From: JAPLGD01 sp041302745
GTDB lineage: Bacteria > Bipolaricaulota > Bipolaricaulia > UBA7950 > UBA9294
NCBI GenBank assembly: GCA_041302745.1
Contig: JBFYQP010000125.1
Span: 1 to 54,353 of the forward strand
Length of the DNA stretch: 54,353 nucleotides
Direction of reading: 5' to 3'
In this document: in pieces, positions 41,853-49,527 of the stretch
Numbering within the stretch: the first letter of the stretch is position 1
Layout of the letters: every line of letters starts with the position of its first letter
Program-made: the position numbers and the translations under genes
The notes under the pieces: model-generated
The model's input: only the letters and a program-made list of their open reading frames with translations
The model's database searches: none
What the model was told of the DNA's origin: nothing

Positions 41853-42535
41853 TCCTGGCCGCTCTCTCCACGTCTTCCGTCGCCCAGAGCGGACTGCCGC
41901 GCCCGATCGGGCAGCTCTCGGACTACGGCGCGGTGCTCGACCGAAGCGGACGCGAGGAGATCAACGCCCGCATCGCGCGCACCGAGAAGACTCTGGGCGT
42001 CAAGGTCTACATCCTCGCAAGCTGGGAGAGCCCGCAGCCGGACGTCGAGAGCTTCGCCGGCGCGGTCTTCTCTGCGTGGGGCCTCGGATCGAGTCGATCG
42101 CTTCTCGCCGTCTTTCTGCGGACCGGCGGGGAGTGGTCGGCGAGCGTCGTCGCGAGCGCCGCGGTTCGGACGCAATATGGGGCGCTCGCCGACAGCCTCG
42201 AGCGCCGAATGGCCGACCTCATGCTGCACAAGCGCGTCGAGGAGGCGATGCTTGCCCTGTTTGACGGGTTGGACGAAATCAAGCGCCCGGCGAAGGAGCC
42301 CCGAGCGAAGGCAACAACCCAGAGAAAGGCAGGTTCCGCCTCATCGCGCGGCCTCTCCCCGGTCGTATCCATCCTCCTCGTCATCGCCGGCGCCGCGGCC
42401 CTTGTCCTCCTCATCCACCGTCGCGTCTGTCCGCGGTGCGGCTTCTTCCTCCGCGCGGCCCGTCCGCGAGGCTTCTCCCGGACGCGGAGCAAGGTATACT
42501 CCTGCAGCCGTTGCGGCTTTCGTCGTCAACGCTAG
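41810..42535 (+). CDS. TPM-domain (TLP18.3/Psb32-like) membrane protein with zinc ribbon
   Basis: GTG 41810 lies within the end of the upstream gene. 241 aa: signal peptide (1-25), TPM domain (about 28-155) with GQLSDYGAVLDRSGREEINARIARTEKTLGVKVYILAS, then a TM helix (VVSILLVIAGAAALVLLIH) and a cytoplasmic C-terminal zinc ribbon (CPRCGFFL ... YSCSRCGF). TPM domains are extracytoplasmic and some act as acid phosphatases. A -10 like box (42495-42500) for the RNA gene downstream lies in its last codons. Confidence 0.82.
   Translation: MRTLLTRTLPLLGLILAALSTSSVAQSGLPRPIGQLSDYGAVLDRSGREEINARIARTEKTLGVKVYILASWESPQPDVESFAGAVFSAWGLGSSRSLLAVFLRTGGEWSASVVASAAVRTQYGALADSLERRMADLMLHKRVEEAMLALFDGLDEIKRPAKEPRAKATTQRKAGSASSRGLSPVVSILLVIAGAAALVLLIHRRVCPRCGFFLRAARPRGFSRTRSKVYSCSRCGFRRQR
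42495..42500 (+). promoter_or_regulatory. Candidate -10 box for rnpB
   Basis: TATACT at 42495-42500 inside the end of the TPM-domain gene. It would start transcription about 30 nt upstream of the first helix of RNase P RNA; the -35 region is weak, and processing of a longer transcript is equally possible. Confidence 0.35.
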
Positions 42536-42537
42536 CG

Positions 42538-42883
42538 AGGAGAGAGGGTCAGGAAGACGCCGGTCGCCGGCTCAAGCCGGCGCCTGGAGGAAAGTCCGGA
42601 CTCCACAGGGCAGGCCACTGAGGAGATCTCAGCAGGGGCGACCTTGGGAAAGTGCAACAGAGAGCAGACCGCCGATGGCCCGCCCCGTGCGGGCACAGGC
42701 AAGGGTGAAACGGTGGTGTAAGAGACCACCAGCGGCCCGGGCGACCGGACCGGCTCGGTAAACCCTGGTCGGAGCAAGGCCAAGTAAGAAGGCGCTCGAG
42801 AGCTGCCCGCTCAAGCCTTCGGGTAGGCCGCCTAGATGAATGTCTTCCCGCGACAGAATCCGGCTTATCGACCCTCTCTCCTT
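42538..42883 (+). ncRNA. rnpB: RNase P RNA, class A
   Basis: Catalytic RNA that matures tRNA 5' ends. Closing helix P1: AGGAGAGAGGGTC (42538-42550) with GACCCTCTCTCCT (42870-42882). Conserved core blocks are present: GAGGAAAGTCCGGACTCC near 42590, CAGGGCAGGCC, the AAGGGTGAAACGGTGGTGTAAGAG block near 42703, and ACAGAATCCGGCTTATCG near 42855. About 346 nt, which is normal. It sits between the TPM-domain gene and the membrane zinc peptidase. Confidence 0.97.
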
Positions 42884-42930
42884 GACCGGCGGGCCCCGGC
42901 TCGGGAGCGGGGACGCCGACGCCGCCGTGC

Positions 42931-42959
42931 TTGCTGCTCGTTCGGCCCCCCCTTATACT
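42931..42959 (+). promoter_or_regulatory. Promoter for membrane peptidase-rpe-ribD operon
   Basis: TTGCTG (42931-42936), 17-bp spacer, TATACT (42954-42959), 31 nt before the ATG at 42991, with GAGGAGG in between. Confidence 0.7.
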
Positions 42960-42990
42960 TCGGTCTCGAACGGACGAGGAGGCGGTTTCA

Positions 42991-43665
42991 ATGCTTTTCG
43001 ACGCAACCTGGCTCATCCTGATTCCGGCGCTCGCCCTCGCGGCGTACGCCCAGTGGAAGGTCCAATCGACCTACAGCCGCTATTCGACCGTCGACGTCAC
43101 GCGACACACGACCGCCGAGGAGGTCGCACGTCGGATTCTCAACGCCGAGTACATCCAGGACGTCAGCTTCGAGTCGATCGACCGGAAGCTCGGCGACCAC
43201 TACGACCCGCGGAAGAAGGTCCTGCGCCTCTCGGCTCCCCAATCGAGCTCGGTTGCGGCGATCGGCGTGGCCGCGCACGAGGCGGGCCACGCCATCCAGC
43301 ACGCCAAGAACTACGCGCCGCTCGCGCTCCGGTCGACCCTCGTCCCGGTCGCCAACTTCGGTTCATTCCTTGCCTTCCCCCTCTTCCTCCTGGGCTTTTT
43401 CACCCAGGTCCCGGTCCTGATCACGGTCGGCATCGCCCTTTTCTCGGCCAGCGTCCTCTTCACCCTGATCACGCTGCCGGTCGAGTTCAACGCCAGCCGC
43501 CGGGCCGTCCATGCCCTCGAGCAGTCGGGCGTCGTCACGACCGAAGAACTCGGCGCCGTGAAGCAGGTTCTCTCCGCGGCAGCCCTCACGTACGTCGCGG
43601 CCGCCGCCATGGCGGCGCTCCAGCTCGTTCGAATGCTCCTCATCGCGAACAGCCGCCGTCGATGA
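42991..43665 (+). CDS. Membrane zinc metallopeptidase, YugP family
   Basis: 224 aa. An N-terminal TM (ATWLILIPALALAAYAQW), a soluble part with VLRLSAPQSSSVAAIGVAAHEAGHAIQHAKNYAPL, where HEAGH is the HExxH zinc site, two adjacent TMs (FLAFPLFLLGFFTQVPVLITVGIALFSASVLFTLITL) and a last one (AALTYVAAAAMAALQLVRMLLI). EFNASRRA is the third-ligand segment of the family. It probably degrades or processes membrane proteins. The start of rpe overlaps its stop (ATGA). Confidence 0.9.
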   Translation: MLFDATWLILIPALALAAYAQWKVQSTYSRYSTVDVTRHTTAEEVARRILNAEYIQDVSFESIDRKLGDHYDPRKKVLRLSAPQSSSVAAIGVAAHEAGHAIQHAKNYAPLALRSTLVPVANFGSFLAFPLFLLGFFTQVPVLITVGIALFSASVLFTLITLPVEFNASRRAVHALEQSGVVTTEELGAVKQVLSAAALTYVAAAAMAALQLVRMLLIANSRRR

Positions 43666-44303
43666 AGCTCTCCCCTTCTCTACTCGCCTCCGATTTCACG
43701 GACCTCTACCGCGAGGCGATGTCCGTCGCGCCGCTCGCGTCGAGCCTCCACTGGGACGTCATGGACGGCCACTTCGTTCCGAATCTCACGTTCGGTCCTC
43801 CCGTCGTCAACGCGTTGCGGAAGAAGGTGGATCTCCCGTTCGTCATTCACCTGATGATCGACCGCCCCGTCGAGTACGCGCCCCAATTCGACGTGCGTCC
43901 GGACGATACGATCATCGTCCACGTCGAGTCGTCCGACAGCGTCGATCGCGCCCTTGACGCCGTCAAGAGCACCCGAGCCCGCGCCGGGATCTCGTTGCGC
44001 CCTGCGACCCCGAACGATTGCCTGGAGCCGTACCTCGACCGTGTTTCGATGGTTCTCGTCATGAGCGTGGAGCCGGGATTCGGCGGCCAGTCGTTTCTCC
44101 CCGACTCGCTCGCGCGCATCCGCGACCTTGCCAAGCGGATCGGCCGACGGCCGATCGAGATCGCCGTCGACGGCGGAATCCACGCCGAGAATGTCCGCGA
44201 CGTCGTTCGCGCCGGCGCGGATGTCGTGATCGCCGGCTCCGCGGTGTTCGGGGCTTCGGACCGGCTCGCTGCGATGCGGCGGCTGCTCGAGGCAGCCCAG
44301 TGA
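43662..44303 (+). CDS. rpe: Ribulose-phosphate 3-epimerase
   Basis: Interconverts ribulose-5-phosphate and xylulose-5-phosphate. 213 aa, slightly short but complete. SPSLLASDF, HWDVMDGHFVPNLTFGP (metal His and catalytic Asp), VIHLMIDRP, VMSVEPGFGGQSF and IAVDGGIHAENV (second catalytic Asp) are all present. It feeds ribulose-5-phosphate, a precursor of riboflavin, which fits the coupling with ribD: the ribD start overlaps its stop (GTGA). Confidence 0.96.
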   Translation: MKLSPSLLASDFTDLYREAMSVAPLASSLHWDVMDGHFVPNLTFGPPVVNALRKKVDLPFVIHLMIDRPVEYAPQFDVRPDDTIIVHVESSDSVDRALDAVKSTRARAGISLRPATPNDCLEPYLDRVSMVLVMSVEPGFGGQSFLPDSLARIRDLAKRIGRRPIEIAVDGGIHAENVRDVVRAGADVVIAGSAVFGASDRLAAMRRLLEAAQ

Positions 44304-45409
44304 CCGACCAGGAGTGGATGCGGCTCGCCCTCGACCTGGCCGAGCTTGGCGAAGGAGACGTCAACCCGAATCCACTCGTCGGAGCCGTGGTCGTCCGCGA
44401 CGATCACGTCGTCGGTCGCGGCTATCACCATCGTTTCGGCGGCCCCCATGCGGAAGTCCACGCGCTCGACGAAGCCGGCGACGCTGCCCGCGGCGCAACC
44501 CTCTACGCAACGCTCGAGCCGTGTTGCCACTACGGCAAGACGCCGCCCTGCACCGATCGCATCCTTCAGGCGGGAATCCGACGCGTCGTGGTCGCGACCG
44601 TCGACCCGAACCCGATCATCTCCGGACGCGGCCTCGCCACGTTGCGCGCCGCGGGGATCGAAGTCATCGAGGGCGTCCTCGCCGAGGCGGCCCTGCGGCA
44701 GACGGAGATCTTCCGGAAGTACATCACGACGGGGCTTCCGTTCGTCCACCTGAAGCTCGCCACGAGCCTCGACGGGCGCATTGCGACGAAGACCGGCGAC
44801 GCTCGGTGGATCAGCGGTGAGGCGTCCCGCGTCCGCGCCCACCGGCTCCGCCGCCGCAACGCGGCCATCCTCGTCGGCATCGGCACGGCCCTCTCCGACG
44901 ACCCACGCCTCGACGTGCGCCACGTCTTCGGACGGAGTCCCACACCCATCGTCCTCGACGCCTACGGCCGCCTTCCGCAGAGCGCGCGCCTTCTCGGGAC
45001 CGGTCTCTCGCCGATCGTCGCCGCGGCCGCCGTGCCGCCGGAGCGCCGATTCGCACTGGAGCAGGCCGGGTGCCGCGTGTGGGAGATCCCGGCCGCAGAA
45101 GGCGGCGTCGACCTTCCCGTCCTCGTTCGCCGCGTCGGCGAGGCGGGCCTGGACTCCATCTTGGTTGAGGGAGGAGGGGAGACGGCCGCGTCATTCCTCG
45201 CCGCCGGCCTCGTCGACCGCGTTTCGTTCTTCGTCGCGCCTCTCCTCATCGGGGGCCGGGACGCCGTGCCGGCAATCGGAGGCCTCGGCGCCGATCGCGT
45301 CGAGGACGCCGTGCGACTCGTCGACGTGACGACAGAGCAGATCGACGGCGACCTTCTCGTCTCGGGGAGGATTCCGCCGAGTTCTAGCGCCGCCGCGCCG
45401 CGCCCTTGA
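44300..45409 (+). CDS. ribD: Bifunctional riboflavin deaminase-reductase
   Basis: GTG 44300. 369 aa with the deaminase domain first (GGPHAEVHALDEAG and ATLEPCCHYGKTPPCTDRI: zinc His, catalytic Glu, two zinc Cys) and the reductase domain second (HLKLATSLDGRIATKTGDARWISGEASRVRAHRLR and DSILVEGGGETAASFLAAGLVDRV). It carries out the second and third steps of riboflavin synthesis. Other rib genes are not in the window. The 3' end overlaps the convergent epimerase gene by 26 bp. Confidence 0.95.
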   Translation: MTDQEWMRLALDLAELGEGDVNPNPLVGAVVVRDDHVVGRGYHHRFGGPHAEVHALDEAGDAARGATLYATLEPCCHYGKTPPCTDRILQAGIRRVVVATVDPNPIISGRGLATLRAAGIEVIEGVLAEAALRQTEIFRKYITTGLPFVHLKLATSLDGRIATKTGDARWISGEASRVRAHRLRRRNAAILVGIGTALSDDPRLDVRHVFGRSPTPIVLDAYGRLPQSARLLGTGLSPIVAAAAVPPERRFALEQAGCRVWEIPAAEGGVDLPVLVRRVGEAGLDSILVEGGGETAASFLAAGLVDRVSFFVAPLLIGGRDAVPAIGGLGADRVEDAVRLVDVTTEQIDGDLLVSGRIPPSSSAAAPRP

Positions 45410-46388
45410 CGTAGCCGTGTGCCACGAACCACTCGACTGCGCGGCGCAGCGCTTCCTCGATCGGCGTCGAGGGGAGGCCCAGCTCGCGTCGCGCCTTCGT
45501 CGGGTCGTAGTACATCGCATGGTGCGACATCCGGATCGTGTCCGGCGTCATCCTGGGCGTCGTCCCGGTCACGCGGCACGCCAGAGCGTTGGCGTACGAG
45601 AGCGCAAGAATCGGGCGGTACGGAACGCGCAGCCGCGGAGCCGGAAGTCCCGTCACCTGCGCGAGAAGCTCGAGCAGCCGTCTCATCGTCACGTTCTCGC
45701 CGCCGAGGATGTAACGCTCGCCGACCCGCCCTCGCTCCGCGGCCAGAAGATGCCCTAGAGCGACGTCCTCGACGGCGACCACGTTCATCCCCGTTTCGAC
45801 GTAGGCCGGCATGCGCCGGTTCAGGAAGTCGACGATCACCCGGCCCGTCGGCGTGGGCTTCACGTCCCAGGGTCCCACCGGGAAGGACGGATTCACGATC
45901 ACCACGGGAAGTCCGCGCCCCGCCGCCTCGAGGCCCACCTGTTCGGCCAGGTACTTGCTCCGCTTGTAGGCCCCGACGATGCGGCTCGGGTTCGCGGGCG
46001 TCTCCTCGGTGACCACCTCGCCTTTCCTCGGCACGGCGAGCGCGGCGACGGAGCTCGTGACGACGATCCGCCTTGCCCCCGCCTCCTCCGCCGCGTCGAG
46101 CACGTTTCGCGTTCCCTCGACGTTGACCTCGTAGACAAGGTCCGGGTCCCGAACCCAGAACGAGTAGAGCGCGCCGACATGGAACACCCGCTCGCACGAC
46201 CGTGCGGCGGCGCGGAGCGAGTCTCGGTCCCGCAAGTCCCCGCGGACCACGTTGACCGGCAGCCCCGCGATGTTCAAGAGGTCGGAGTCCGGGCGAGCCA
46301 GCACGCGAACCTCGTCGCCGGCGCGCAGGAGCGCCCGAACCACGTTCGCTCCGATGAATCCAGTTCCGCCGGTCACCAGCGACGTCAT
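45384..46388 (-). CDS. NAD-dependent sugar epimerase/dehydratase, HpnA-like
   Basis: ATG 46388; 334 aa. Extended SDR: VTGGTGFIGANVVRALL (NAD site), SSVAAL with YKRSKYLAE (YxxxK), NPSFPVGPWDVKPTPTGRVIVDFLNRRMPAYVETGMNVVAVEDVALGHLLA and GERYILGGENVTM. The NPS-PVGP-D-KPTPTG run is characteristic of the hopanoid-associated HpnA branch, although no squalene or hopanoid gene is nearby. HpnA is thought to act on the sugar side chain of hopanoids; in this organism it could act on any lipid-linked or nucleotide sugar. tRNA-Val lies 60 nt upstream on the same strand. Confidence 0.85.
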   Translation of the reverse strand: MTSLVTGGTGFIGANVVRALLRAGDEVRVLARPDSDLLNIAGLPVNVVRGDLRDRDSLRAAARSCERVFHVGALYSFWVRDPDLVYEVNVEGTRNVLDAAEEAGARRIVVTSSVAALAVPRKGEVVTEETPANPSRIVGAYKRSKYLAEQVGLEAAGRGLPVVIVNPSFPVGPWDVKPTPTGRVIVDFLNRRMPAYVETGMNVVAVEDVALGHLLAAERGRVGERYILGGENVTMRRLLELLAQVTGLPAPRLRVPYRPILALSYANALACRVTGTTPRMTPDTIRMSHHAMYYDPTKARRELGLPSTPIEEALRRAVEWFVAHGYVKGAARRR

Positions 46389-46447
46389 CCCGTGTCTTCC
46401 CTCCCAAGGAAGCAAAGAAGGCGAGCAACGCTCGCCTTCCCGTCCTG

Positions 46448-46520
46448 TGGGCGAAACAGGGCTCGAACCTGCGACCTTTCGGATGTGACCCGAATGCTCT
46501 CCCAGCTGAGCTATTCGCCC
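46448..46520 (-). tRNA. tRNA-Val (CAC anticodon)
   Basis: Read on the minus strand: GGGCGAA acceptor 5' strand (46520-46514), D arm GCTCAGCTGGGAGAGC, anticodon stem TTCGG/CCGAA with loop GTCACAT (anticodon CAC, reads GTG), T arm GCAGGTTCGAGCCCTGT and acceptor 3' strand TTCGCCC with discriminator A (46448). CCA is not encoded. Its first 8 nt recur three times upstream. Confidence 0.96.
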
Positions 46521-46682
46521 TCTTCTATCTCGAGGCGATCGACGAAGCCGCCGCTTCTGGAGCGGCTGAGTCATTCGCCCGTTTCTACCTCAGAGCGAAC
46601 GGCGCAAGCCATTCGCCCTCTTCTATCTCAAGGCGATCGACGAGCCGCGCCTCAGACCCCAGGTGGCGAGTCATTCGCCCGT
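46505..46682 (-). repeat. Tandem copies of the tRNA-Val 5' end in its leader
   Basis: The octamer ATTCGCCC on the plus strand (the tRNA start GGGCGAAT on the minus strand) ends at 46520 (true tRNA), 46580, 46618 and 46680. A 33-bp block at 46513-46545 recurs at 46611-46643 with one mismatch, and GAGTCATTCGCCCGT occurs identically at 46568-46582 and 46668-46682. This describes a ~98-100 bp direct duplication, each unit holding two partial tRNA starts. None of the three upstream copies continues into a tRNA. Confidence 0.75.
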
Positions 46683-46688
46683 GCCGCG

Positions 46689-46694
46689 CTATTG
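46689..46694 (-). promoter_or_regulatory. -10 box of the tRNA-Val transcript
   Basis: On the minus strand TACAAT, read from 46694 down to 46689 (plus strand ATTGTA, within GCTATTGTACCCC), lies just before the first tRNA-like repeat, so all repeat units would be transcribed ahead of tRNA-Val. The -35 region overlaps the hairpin that follows rng and is weak. Confidence 0.5.
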
Positions 46695-46699
46695 TACCC

Positions 46700-46727
46700 C
46701 GAGTCTCGCCCGAAAGGGAGAGACTCG
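46700..46727 (-). terminator. Hairpin after rng
   Basis: CGAGTCTC (46700-46707) pairs with GAGACTCG (46720-46727), continued by CCC/GGG around a GAAA loop. It lies 33 nt after the rng stop on the minus strand. No T-run follows; it probably ends the long housekeeping operon. Confidence 0.55.
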
Positions 46728-46759
46728 AACGCCGCGCGGCGCCTCTCGCCGAGCGACGA

Positions 46760-48004
46760 TCACGCGTCGAACTTCGCATTCTCCAGCATGTCGGCAAGGC
46801 TCTCGCCCCGGCGCTTCCGCGTGATCTCGACGAGGCCGAGGGCCGTCATGTCGACGAAGTCCGCCGAGACTCGGTCCTTCTTCAACTCCTCCTTCACGCG
46901 ATCGGTCACCTGCTCGATGTGCGCGGGGTCTTCCATGTCGACGAAGTCGACGACGATAATCCCGCTCATCTGGCGAAGCCGCAGCTGTCGCGCGATCTCC
47001 GTCGCCGCCTCGAGGTTCGTGTTCAGGATCGCCGCCTCTTGGTTGCGGTGACGGACGTCGCCGCCGGTGTTGACGTCGATGGCGATGAGCGCTTCCGTCT
47101 CGTCGATCACGAGCGACCCGCCTCCGGCGAGCGGCACGCGGCGCGCGAGGCTGTCCTGGATCTGCTTCTCCACGTTGTACTTGGCGAAGAGAGGATCCGC
47201 TCCCTTGTGCAGAACAACCCGCTCCTTGAACTCCCCGAGCTGCATGTAGTCGAGGAACGAGTTGATCTTCTCGAAGAAGAACGGGGAGTCGACGACGACC
47301 TCGCCGATTTCCGGCCCGAGCCGGTCGCGCAGCACCGTCTGAACCAGTCCCATGGCCTTGTACAGGAGCCGCGCCCCGTTCGTCGCCTTCGAGGCGTCCT
47401 GGACGCGCTCCCACGTCTCGACGAGCAGGTGGTAGTCCCGCTCCAGCTCCTCGTCGTTTGCCCATTGCGCCGCCGTGCGCGCAATCATCCCCTCGCCGTC
47501 ACGCTTGAGGGCTCGCGCCACCCGGCGGATCCGACGTTGTTCCCGCACCGACTCCACCCGCCGCGAGACCCCGAGCCGATCCTCCGTGGGGAGGTAGACC
47601 CAGAAACGCCCCGGGAGGCTGACCTTCATCGTCCCCTGAGGGTTCTTGCTGCCGATTCCGTCCCGCCGAACCTGCAACGTGACGAACTGCCCCGGCCGCA
47701 GGAGCTTGTTGATGGGAACCCCGGACTGCCACGGTTTGAAGCCCTTTTCAATCAGGTAGGGATCGTTGATCTCACTCTGGGAGAGGAAGAGGCTCTTCCG
47801 CTCGCCGACGTCAACGAACGCCGATCCGAGGCCCGGAAGCACGTCCTCAACGCGCCCCCGGTAGATGTTCCCAACCAGTTTCTCGTGCGACGGATGCCCG
47901 TAGTAGATCTCCATCAGACGACCCTCTTCGAGAAGGGCGACGCGTGTCCTCTTGTCGCCGTCCTCGGTCAGGTCGACCGAGATCAGGATTCTCTTGTCGT
48001 CGAT
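46760..48004 (-). CDS. rng: Ribonuclease E/G family protein, apparent ATC start
   Basis: Endoribonuclease of rRNA and mRNA processing. The first standard start codon (ATG 47914) would delete the conserved N-terminus; the open frame above it reads DDKRILISVDLTEDGDKRTRVALLEEGRL, typical for RNase G, and contains no ATG, GTG or TTG before the in-frame TGA at 48023-48025. ATC at 48004 has GAAGGTG 5 nt upstream. S1 domain at EKLVGNIYRGRVEDVLPGLGSAFVDVGE, catalytic Asp residues in ALIAIDVNTGG and IIVVDFVDME. The protein (414 aa) stops at TRKRRGESLADML, before the zinc-link and tail of E. coli RNase E/G. It overlaps folK by 22 nt. Confidence 0.85.
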   Translation of the reverse strand: MDDKRILISVDLTEDGDKRTRVALLEEGRLMEIYYGHPSHEKLVGNIYRGRVEDVLPGLGSAFVDVGERKSLFLSQSEINDPYLIEKGFKPWQSGVPINKLLRPGQFVTLQVRRDGIGSKNPQGTMKVSLPGRFWVYLPTEDRLGVSRRVESVREQRRIRRVARALKRDGEGMIARTAAQWANDEELERDYHLLVETWERVQDASKATNGARLLYKAMGLVQTVLRDRLGPEIGEVVVDSPFFFEKINSFLDYMQLGEFKERVVLHKGADPLFAKYNVEKQIQDSLARRVPLAGGGSLVIDETEALIAIDVNTGGDVRHRNQEAAILNTNLEAATEIARQLRLRQMSGIIVVDFVDMEDPAHIEQVTDRVKEELKKDRVSADFVDMTALGLVEITRKRRGESLADMLENAKFDA

Positions 48005-48474
48005 TTCAGCACCTTCTTTCCCTCATCGAGTCCCGCCAAGACCTCGGCGAACCGTCGTCCATCCCTTGGGTCCGAGAGGTCGGCGGCAATCTCCACGAGC
48101 GGAGCGAGGGCGAAGCGTCGCTCGTTCATCCGCGGATGGGGAATCGAGAGGTCCGGCTCGTCGACTTGCAGGGTCCCGTAGAGAAGAATGTCCACGTCGA
48201 GCGTGCGCGGTCCGAACCGCACCGTCGGAACCCGCCCTTCCGCCGTCTCGGCGTCCTGGCAGGCCGCGAGGAGCGCCCGCGGGGAGAGCGTCGTCGTGCC
48301 GCGCGCGACGAGATTCAGGAACCAAGGCTGGTCCGAGAGCCCCACCGGCTCCGTCTCGTAGACCGAAGACCGGGCCGTCCATCGGACGCCTCGTTGCGCC
48401 ACTCGAGCCAGCCCTCGCTCGATCCTCTCACGCCGGTCCCCCAGGTTCGATCCGAAAAGGATGTACACATCCAC
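47983..48474 (-). CDS. folK: 2-amino-4-hydroxy-6-hydroxymethyldihydropteridine pyrophosphokinase
   Basis: GTG 48474, six bases after the folB stop, places the start right at the conserved first strand (VYILFGSNLGDRRERIERGL); an ATG 42 nt upstream is possible. 163 aa. SSVYETEPVGLSDQPWFLNLVA, RFGPRTLDVDILLYG (the two metal Asp residues) and IPHPRMNERRFALAPLVEIA are the HPPK motifs. It attaches pyrophosphate to the folate pterin and works next after FolB, encoded just upstream. Confidence 0.94.
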   Translation of the reverse strand: MDVYILFGSNLGDRRERIERGLARVAQRGVRWTARSSVYETEPVGLSDQPWFLNLVARGTTTLSPRALLAACQDAETAEGRVPTVRFGPRTLDVDILLYGTLQVDEPDLSIPHPRMNERRFALAPLVEIAADLSDPRDGRRFAEVLAGLDEGKKVLKSTTRES

Positions 48475-48479
48475 GGGAT

Positions 48480-48833
48480 CTAGGCCCGCCGCCGGCTCAA
48501 TTCGACCATCGTCCATGCATTCGGCCCCAGCTTGGCCACGGAGAGCTTGCGAACTTGGATCCGGACTTCGGAAACGCGCTCGAAGCGATCGAGCAGCTCG
48601 TCAGCAATCGCACCGGCAAAGGACTCGATGAGGTGAAACGTACGCCTCCGGTTCACTTCGCAAACGCGCTGCACGACCGCATCGTAGTCGACGGTGTCCG
48701 AAAGCTCGTCCGACTCCACGGCCTGCGCGAAGAGTCCGCGCATCTCGACATCCACGGTGAAGCGATTCCCCGCTTCCTGCTCCTGCGGGTAGACGCCGTG
48801 CGGTCCCTCAAGCTCGATCCCCCGGACCGACAA
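48480..48833 (-). CDS. folB: Dihydroneopterin aldolase
   Basis: TTG 48833 is favoured because GGGAG lies 6 nt upstream and the protein (117 aa) then begins SVRGIELEGPHGVYPQEQEAGNRF, the family start; a GTG at 48848 is the alternative. The catalytic Glu is in GVYPQE, the substrate segment is TVDYDAVVQRV, and LIESFAGAIADELL and VRKLSVAKLGPNAW match the end of DHNA. Cuts dihydroneopterin to the FolK substrate. Confidence 0.92.
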   Translation of the reverse strand: MSVRGIELEGPHGVYPQEQEAGNRFTVDVEMRGLFAQAVESDELSDTVDYDAVVQRVCEVNRRRTFHLIESFAGAIADELLDRFERVSEVRIQVRKLSVAKLGPNAWTMVELSRRRA

Positions 48834-48852
48834 GACGACGTCTCCCACCCGA

Positions 48853-48876
48853 GGCGAAGCACAGCCGGGCTTCGCC
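48853..48876 (-). terminator. Hairpin between rplT and folB
   Basis: GGCGAAGC (48853-48860) and GCTTCGCC (48869-48876) form a perfect 8-bp stem with an 8-nt loop. On the minus strand it comes 40 nt after the rplT stop and just before the folB start region. There is no T-run, so partial termination or transcript processing is more likely than full termination. Confidence 0.4.
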
Positions 48877-48916
48877 CCGTCGGATCCCCGCTCCGATCGC
48901 GCGGCCGCGTCCACCG

Positions 48917-49279
48917 CTACCCCTTGACGGCCTCTTCCTTCGCCACATCGGCGAGCGCAGCAAACGCCCGCTCGTCGCGAACGGCGATGTCCGCGAGCAT
49001 CTTCCGGTTCAGAAGGACGCCGCGGCGCTGGATCCCCCCGAGGAAGGCGGAGTACGAAAGCCCGTTCAGCTTCGCCGCCGCCCCAATTCGGGTGATCCAC
49101 AGCCGTCGGAAGTCGCGCTTGCGGAGCCTGCGATCGATGTAGCTGTTGCGCAGGGCCTTCATGACCGCTTGCTTCGCGATCTTATGCGACGTCCCCCGCT
49201 TGCCCTTGAACCCCTTGGCGAGACTCAGAATCTTCTTACGGCTGTCGAGTCTCTTACTGCCTCCACGCGCTCGTGGCAT
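48917..49279 (-). CDS. rplT: 50S ribosomal protein L20
   Basis: 120 aa, standard length. Basic N-terminal tail (MPRARGGSKRLDSRKKILSLAKGFKGKRGTSHKIAKQAVMKAL) and the C-terminal globular domain (RDFRRLWITRIGAAAKLNGLSYSAFLGGI) that binds 23S rRNA. Third gene of infC-rpmI-rplT, 27 nt after rpmI. Confidence 0.97.
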   Translation of the reverse strand: MPRARGGSKRLDSRKKILSLAKGFKGKRGTSHKIAKQAVMKALRNSYIDRRLRKRDFRRLWITRIGAAAKLNGLSYSAFLGGIQRRGVLLNRKMLADIAVRDERAFAALADVAKEEAVKG

Positions 49280-49306
49280 GGTCTTCTCCTTCGTCTCCCC
49301 GGAGGG

Positions 49307-49501
49307 CTACTTCGAGAGCATCTTTTCGAGCATCTTCTTCAGCCCGCCGGTCACTTCTTTCGGCATGCGAGCGTGCCGCTTCGCCTTCGGGCGCTTCTTC
49401 ACGTTCTTGTGCCAGTAATTGGACATCGTGTGCATGATCTTGCCACTCTTTGTCCGTGTGAAGCGCTTCTTCGATGCAGAGTGTGTTTTCTGCTTCGGCA
49501 C
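49307..49501 (-). CDS. rpmI: 50S ribosomal protein L35
   Basis: 64 aa, standard length. MPKQKTHSASKKRFTRTKSGKI and LTGG-like VTGGLKKMLEKML at the end are L35 signatures. It lies between infC and rplT in the conserved order. Confidence 0.96.
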   Translation of the reverse strand: MPKQKTHSASKKRFTRTKSGKIMHTMSNYWHKNVKKRPKAKRHARMPKEVTGGLKKMLEKMLSK

Positions 49502-49527
49502 CGTACGTCCTCCTCCCCGAGGGGCGG

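Noticed and set aside
46560..46690. Additional tRNA genes upstream of tRNA-Val
   Set aside because: Only the first 8-16 nt of a tRNA recur; no anticodon stem or T arm can be formed in any of the three copies.
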